From Neomegalonema sp. (GTDB lineage Bacteria > Pseudomonadota > Alphaproteobacteria > Rhodobacterales > Rhodobacteraceae): a stretch of DNA of 38,535 bases. The notes beneath the pieces are model-generated. The model was not told the DNA's origin and did not search any database. It worked only from the letters and a program-made list of their open reading frames with translations. The DNA lies in NCBI GenBank assembly GCA_022760355.1, contig JALEGB010000116.1, positions 1 through 38,535 of the forward strand, written 5' to 3'. The position numbers and the translations under genes were made by a program. Below, in pieces: positions 34,571-38,535 of this stretch; position 1 is the stretch's first letter, and each line of letters starts with the position of its first letter.

Positions 34571-37192
34571 ATGCGGCGATCAGAAGCTCAATATTCAGCG
34601 CCATGGCGCGAGCGGCGCGCGAGCAAACCGATGAACCTCGCGCCGAAGCCGCAGTCGGTTGAAGTCCCGGTGCCGCTATGGGCGTCGACGGCCGGCTTGG
34701 CGGGCGGCGTTGTGTTCTGCGGCCTGGCCGCCGCGAGCAATTCGCCGTTTGAAACCGTCGCGCTTCTTGCCGGCGCCGCAGCGGCGGGCGGGCTGGGCGT
34801 TTACGGTATGCTTGAACGCCTGACCCAACGCAGCTCCAGCTCTGACTGGGCGGCGGGCGGCGAGGCGCGGGCGCTGATTGATACGGTCGAGGATCCGATG
34901 GCGATACTCGACAGGTTCGGCGCCGTGCTCGCCACGAATGAGGCAGGCGGCAAGATTGGTCGCGCCGGCAAGGCGCCGAGCCGCGCCACGCATTTACTGG
35001 GCGAAGCGCGCGATCCGGACCAGATCGTATACCGCCTGCTCGGCGCCGCGCTCAGCGGGCGAGCGGCCGAGACCATCGTCGACGTTCGCCCCAACGAGAC
35101 GCGCCGCATTTCCGTCTGGCCGATCGGCGGCGGCCTCGCCCTATGGCGCCAAAGCAGCGCCGCAGACGAGGAGCGCGCGACCGCCGCGCCACATGCGCCG
35201 ACGGCCGCGACGGTTGAGCTGGGCCCCAAACCCTTCGAAACCGCCGCCGAACAGGGGGCTGAAATCGGTTGGTTCCGCATCGACTCGGCGGGGCGTCTGG
35301 TCGAAACAGACCGTGTTTTCAGCCGATGGTTGGGGGCTCGCGCCGGCCGTGGCGTTGAAGCGCCGTCGCTGCGCACTGTTCTGCCCGAAGCGCGGCGCCC
35401 CGAAGGCGGCGCAATATCGGCGCGCAGCCGGCTGATTGGCGCGCCAGGAGCGCCGCGCGAAGTCTCAGTGATCCTCGCGCCCCTGGGCGTTTATGGCGAA
35501 AGCGTCGGCGTGGCGGCCCCCGCCGCCCAGGCGCCGGCCGCGCCGCCCCCAGCAATGACAAAGGACGGCGCGCCGGAGGCGAGCGAGGCGGCGCTGTTTG
35601 ATGCGGCGCCCTATGGGCTGCTGCTGCTGAATACGGACGGGCGCATTCTAAAGGCCAACCTGGCGGGGGAGCGCATCTTCGCCGCGCTGGGCGGCGAAGG
35701 CCCGGTGATGGGCGGGAACGGAGACTTCCTGATCGACTGGGTTGCGGAGAAAGACGCCGAACGCGTTCGCCGCGCATTCGAAGCTGCGCAAAGAGGCGGG
35801 CGCGGCGCCGAGGCGACGCTGCTGGCGGAGTGGGGCGCGCGCGGCGCCGACAAGGGCGCAACCGATGTCGCCGGCGCGTTGGAGCCGGGGGAGGTCGAGA
35901 TCTCCTTCCGCCTGCACAGCGAAGATGAAGACGGCTTGCGCGTCGTGGCGTTCCTGCAGGACGCGTCGGAACGCCGTGGGCTCGAGCGCAACGTCGCCCA
36001 GGCGCAAAAACTCCAAGCGGTCGGAGAGCTCGCAGGCGGCGTCGCACACGACTTCAATAATATGCTGACGGTGATTATCGGCGGCTGCGAAACGCTGACG
36101 GCGCGCAAAACCGCGGATGATCCGGATAATGAAGAGCTGACGGTCATCGCGCAAAGCGCCCGGCGCGCCGGGCTGCTGGTTAGTCAGCTGCTCGCATATT
36201 CCCGCAAGCAAAGGCTGGCGCCCACGGTCGCCAATCTCACCGAAGTGGTGTCAGATCTCACAATGATGCTCACGCGCATGGTCGGCGGCCGGTTTTTCCT
36301 GCAGCGCGACCTCGCCGAGGATCTTTGGCCGGTAATGGTCGATGTGAACCAACTCGGACAGGCGGTGACCAATCTGGTGGTCAACGCCCGCGACGCGATG
36401 CCGGAGGGCGGGCGGATCAAGGTGCGTACGGAGAATGTCGTCTATGACGCGCCGTTCAAAACGCCGACCTTCACCATTGCGCCGGGTCAATATGTGCGGC
36501 TCGACGTGGCCGACGAAGGCTCAGGCGTCCCGCCAGCGATCCAAGCCAAGATTTTTGAGCCTTTTTTCACGACGAAAAAGGTTGGCCAGGGCACTGGGCT
36601 GGGGCTTTCCATGGTCTATGGCATCGTGAAACAGTCGCAGGGATACTTGCTGCTGAACAGCCCGCCGGGCGAAGGCGCAACCTTCAGCATCTACCTGCCG
36701 CGCGCCTCCGACGAGGCGGTGCGGGCGGCGCAGGAGGCTGAGAGAGAAGCGGCCGAACGGGCGCAGGCGGCGACGGCGACCGCGCCGGGAGACAAGGTTA
36801 TTCTTCTGGTCGAAGATGAAGCGGCGGTGCGCAACATCGCGTCCAAAGCGCTGTCTTCCCGCGGCTATGAAGTGCTCGAGGCCGCCGATGGGGCCGAAGC
36901 GACCGAAATATTGGAGGACGCCAGCATTCACATCGATCTGATGCTCTCGGACGTTGTGATGCCAGATATTGACGGCCCCAGTTTGTTAAAGAATCTCGGC
37001 TCGCGCCGCCCTGATATGAAGACCGTATTCATGACCGGCTATGCGCGGGACAATTTCGCCGAAACGCTGGAGGACAGCTTCGCCGAACAGCGCGCTTTTG
37101 GCGTGCTTCACAAGCCCTTCTCACTCGATTCCTTGCGCCAAGCTGTCGCCGAGGCGCTGGGCGCGGATCAGAGCGACGCTAAGAAAAGTTAA
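34571..37192 (+). CDS. cckA: CckA-like hybrid histidine kinase/response regulator
   Basis: An 873-residue hybrid kinase. Two membrane segments lie near 33-60, PAS-like regions are at about 90-450, and the dimerisation/His box is [18 protein letters not shown] with His493. The ATPase domain has [14 protein letters not shown] and [13 protein letters not shown]. The C-terminal receiver has [13 protein letters not shown] and phospho-acceptor Asp794 ([15 protein letters not shown]). This domain order and the receiver sequence are typical of CckA, which controls the ChpT-CtrA phosphorelay of the alphaproteobacterial cell cycle. ChpT and CtrA are not here. The start at 34571 has GGAG seven bases upstream; an earlier ATG at 34514 lacks one. 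It is followed by recA. Confidence 0.85.
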   Translation: MRRSEAQYSAPWRERRASKPMNLAPKPQSVEVPVPLWASTAGLAGGVVFCGLAAASNSPFETVALLAGAAAAGGLGVYGMLERLTQRSSSSDWAAGGEARALIDTVEDPMAILDRFGAVLATNEAGGKIGRAGKAPSRATHLLGEARDPDQIVYRLLGAALSGRAAETIVDVRPNETRRISVWPIGGGLALWRQSSAADEERATAAPHAPTAATVELGPKPFETAAEQGAEIGWFRIDSAGRLVETDRVFSRWLGARAGRGVEAPSLRTVLPEARRPEGGAISARSRLIGAPGAPREVSVILAPLGVYGESVGVAAPAAQAPAAPPPAMTKDGAPEASEAALFDAAPYGLLLLNTDGRILKANLAGERIFAALGGEGPVMGGNGDFLIDWVAEKDAERVRRAFEAAQRGGRGAEATLLAEWGARGADKGATDVAGALEPGEVEISFRLHSEDEDGLRVVAFLQDASERRGLERNVAQAQKLQAVGELAGGVAHDFNNMLTVIIGGCETLTARKTADDPDNEELTVIAQSARRAGLLVSQLLAYSRKQRLAPTVANLTEVVSDLTMMLTRMVGGRFFLQRDLAEDLWPVMVDVNQLGQAVTNLVVNARDAMPEGGRIKVRTENVVYDAPFKTPTFTIAPGQYVRLDVADEGSGVPPAIQAKIFEPFFTTKKVGQGTGLGLSMVYGIVKQSQGYLLLNSPPGEGATFSIYLPRASDEAVRAAQEAEREAAERAQAATATAPGDKVILLVEDEAAVRNIASKALSSRGYEVLEAADGAEATEILEDASIHIDLMLSDVVMPDIDGPSLLKNLGSRRPDMKTVFMTGYARDNFAETLEDSFAEQRAFGVLHKPFSLDSLRQAVAEALGADQSDAKKS

Positions 37193-37232
37193 AACTGAAT
37201 CGAAAGTCTCGTTTTGTTCTTGTCATCTTGCG

Positions 37233-37246
37233 AACATTATGTGTAC
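37233..37246. promoter_or_regulatory. Candidate LexA box upstream of recA
   Basis: GAAC-ATTATGT-GTAC is one base from the reverse complement of GTTC-N7-GTTC (second half-site GTAC instead of GAAC). It sits about 68 bases before the preferred recA start, in the 121-bp gap after cckA, where SOS control is expected. Confidence 0.5.
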
Positions 37247-37313
37247 ATCATGCGAGAAAAGCTTAATGCGCCGCTCGCATGGGCGGCCAAATGTCGTAAA
37301 AGAGGCTCTGAGC

Positions 37314-38444
37314 ATGACGGCGTCCACCGCAGATCGATCAATCCGGGTTGTTTCCTCGAATGATCGCGACGAACCGCTTCTGGAGGGGCGAAATATGGAT
37401 AAACGCAAAGCTCTAGAGGCGGCGCTGCAGCAGATTGAGCGCAGCTTCGGCAAGGGCTCCATTATGAAGCTCGGCCAGAATGAGGCGATGGACATCGAAA
37501 CGGTGTCGACTGGCTCGCTGGGCCTCGATATTGCGCTTGGGGTCGGCGGCTTGCCGAAAGGCCGCATCATCGAAGTGTTCGGGCCGGAAAGCTCGGGTAA
37601 AACCACGCTCGCGCTGCATGTTATTGCAGAGGAGCAGAAAAAAGGCGGCGTTTGCGCTTTCATCGATGCGGAACATGCGCTGGATCCTCTCTACGCGCGT
37701 AAATTGGGCGTCGATGTCGACGAGTTGCTGATCAGCCAGCCGGATGCAGGCGAGCAAGCGCTCGAAATCGCCGATACTCTGGTCCGCTCCGGCGCCGTGA
37801 ATGTGGTGGTCGTCGACTCGGTCGCAGCGCTGACGCCGAAGGCTGAATTGGAGGGCGACATGGGCGACGCGCAAGTTGGCTTGCAAGCACGCCTGATGAG
37901 CCAAGCCATGCGGAAGCTTACCGGCTCCATTTCTCGGTCCGGATGTATGGTGATCTTCATCAACCAGATCCGTATGAAAATTGGCGTGATGTTCGGCAGC
38001 CCGGAAACGACGACGGGCGGCAATGCGCTGAAATTTTACTCGTCCGTACGTCTCGATATTCGCCGGATTGGATCGATCAAGGATCGCGACGAGGTTGTTG
38101 GCAACACCACCCGCGTCAAGGTCGTCAAAAATAAGGTGGCGCCGCCATTTAAGCAGGTCGAATTCGATATCATGTACGGGGTCGGCATTTCCAAAACCGG
38201 GGAGCTGATTGACCTCGGCGTGAAAGCCGGGTTCGTTGAGAAGTCGGGCGCCTGGTACTCCTATGGCGACCAGCGGATTGGCCAGGGTCGCGAGAATGCG
38301 AAGCTGTTCCTCAAAGATAATCCCGACGTAGCGGCGCGCTTGGAAGCGCAGATCCGAGAAAGCCACGGGCTGGATTTCTCGTTCCCTGCGGGCGAAGCGT
38401 CAGATGGCGGTCAAAATGATGGGCCGGAGGTGCTGGAGGCCTAG
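37314..38444 (+). CDS. recA: Recombinase RecA
   Basis: A 376-residue protein from this start. Conserved blocks include [24 protein letters not shown], the Walker [12 protein letters not shown], the Walker [20 protein letters not shown], and the L2 loop [17 protein letters not shown]. It carries out strand exchange and triggers LexA self-cleavage. Two starts are possible: 37314 (AAGAGG eight bases upstream), giving a short extension like other alphaproteobacterial RecAs, and 37395, with a stronger GGAGGGG site and a 349-residue product. I prefer 37314 on family grounds, with modest certainty. The C-terminus is acidic, as usual, and ends in a TAG that is the first codon of element E copy 3. Confidence 0.96.
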   Translation: MTASTADRSIRVVSSNDRDEPLLEGRNMDKRKALEAALQQIERSFGKGSIMKLGQNEAMDIETVSTGSLGLDIALGVGGLPKGRIIEVFGPESSGKTTLALHVIAEEQKKGGVCAFIDAEHALDPLYARKLGVDVDELLISQPDAGEQALEIADTLVRSGAVNVVVVDSVAALTPKAELEGDMGDAQVGLQARLMSQAMRKLTGSISRSGCMVIFINQIRMKIGVMFGSPETTTGGNALKFYSSVRLDIRRIGSIKDRDEVVGNTTRVKVVKNKVAPPFKQVEFDIMYGVGISKTGELIDLGVKAGFVEKSGAWYSYGDQRIGQGRENAKLFLKDNPDVAARLEAQIRESHGLDFSFPAGEASDGGQNDGPEVLEA

Positions 38445-38535
38445 GGTCGAAACCCCTTCATCAGGCGTCGTCAGCGCTTCCTAGCCCGTTCTCGGCTGCG
38501 CACCGGGCGCGGAGCGGGCTGATTGCCCGGTCAAG
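38442..38535 (+). repeat. Element E, copy 3 (cut by the window end)
   Basis: 94 bases that differ from the start of copy 2 (29819) at three positions. It begins exactly at the recA TAG stop, contains the left arm of the inner 25-bp stem, and runs off the window. In one arm position copy 3 has CTCGGCTG where copy 2 has CTCAGCTG, a test case for a compensating change in the unseen partner arm. Confidence 0.8.

Overview
This window is high-GC chromosomal DNA of an alphaproteobacterium. The evidence for the class is the partial trpG-trpD ... trpC-moaC-moeA-lexA gene order, a direct-repeat GTTC-N7-GTTC LexA box beside lexA, a CckA-type hybrid histidine kinase directly upstream of recA, and a folate/corrinoid one-carbon cluster of the kind found in Rhodobacterales. 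A lineage below class cannot be fixed from the sequence. I see no rRNA, tRNA, CRISPR array, phage gene or transposase gene.

Layout. 1-3.3 kb: small membrane proteins, a cold-shock protein and a LysE/RhtB exporter. 3.3-12.2 kb (minus strand): a one-carbon/corrinoid cluster in transcription order PF13769 'virulence factor' protein, MTHFR-like protein, methyltetrahydrofolate:corrinoid methyltransferase, CaiB/BaiF CoA-transferase, and a RACo-like ferredoxin/ASKHA corrinoid activator. An AIPR-family protein and a translationally coupled endonuclease/exonuclease/phosphatase-fold protein follow. Full-length metF diverges at 12.47 kb. The set fits a split cobalamin-dependent methionine synthase or a methylamine/betaine demethylation system whose corrinoid-binding and methyl-acceptor modules lie elsewhere. 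13.4-16.4 kb: three envelope glycosyltransferases. 16.5-20.1 kb: Ppx/GppA phosphatase with RlmE, a PCu(A)C-like secreted protein, and HupE. 20.2-27.8 kb (mostly minus): lexA, moeA, moaC, trpC, then an inserted block, then trpD and trpG. 27.9-30.9 kb: two paralogous secreted proteins flanking a zinc metallopeptidase. 31-38.4 kb: an ACT-domain protein, guaB, an RsmB-type rRNA methyltransferase, a CckA-like kinase and recA.

The most unusual signal is a family of TA-flanked inverted-repeat elements whose ends begin GGGT(G)CGAA. A 268-bp palindromic element (29819-30086) could fold into a three-way junction. It lies exactly at the stop codon of the upstream gene, and removing it restores a tight operon junction with a TAA stop. 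Two further copies, at 24564 and 38442, also begin exactly at TAG stop codons (SprA-like gene and recA). A 1.34-kb block (24660-26003) has related inverted ends next to TA, carries a nitroreductase-like gene and a secreted-protein gene but no transposase, and separates trpD from trpC. A pair of such ends faces away from a shared TA at 71-110. The pattern suggests transposase-less elements moved by a TA-targeting (IS630/Tc1-mariner-like) enzyme, with stop codons preserved because target TA plus the element's first G makes TAG. The second candidate system is the AIPR-EEP gene pair, which resembles a small anti-phage module embedded downstream of a metabolic operon.
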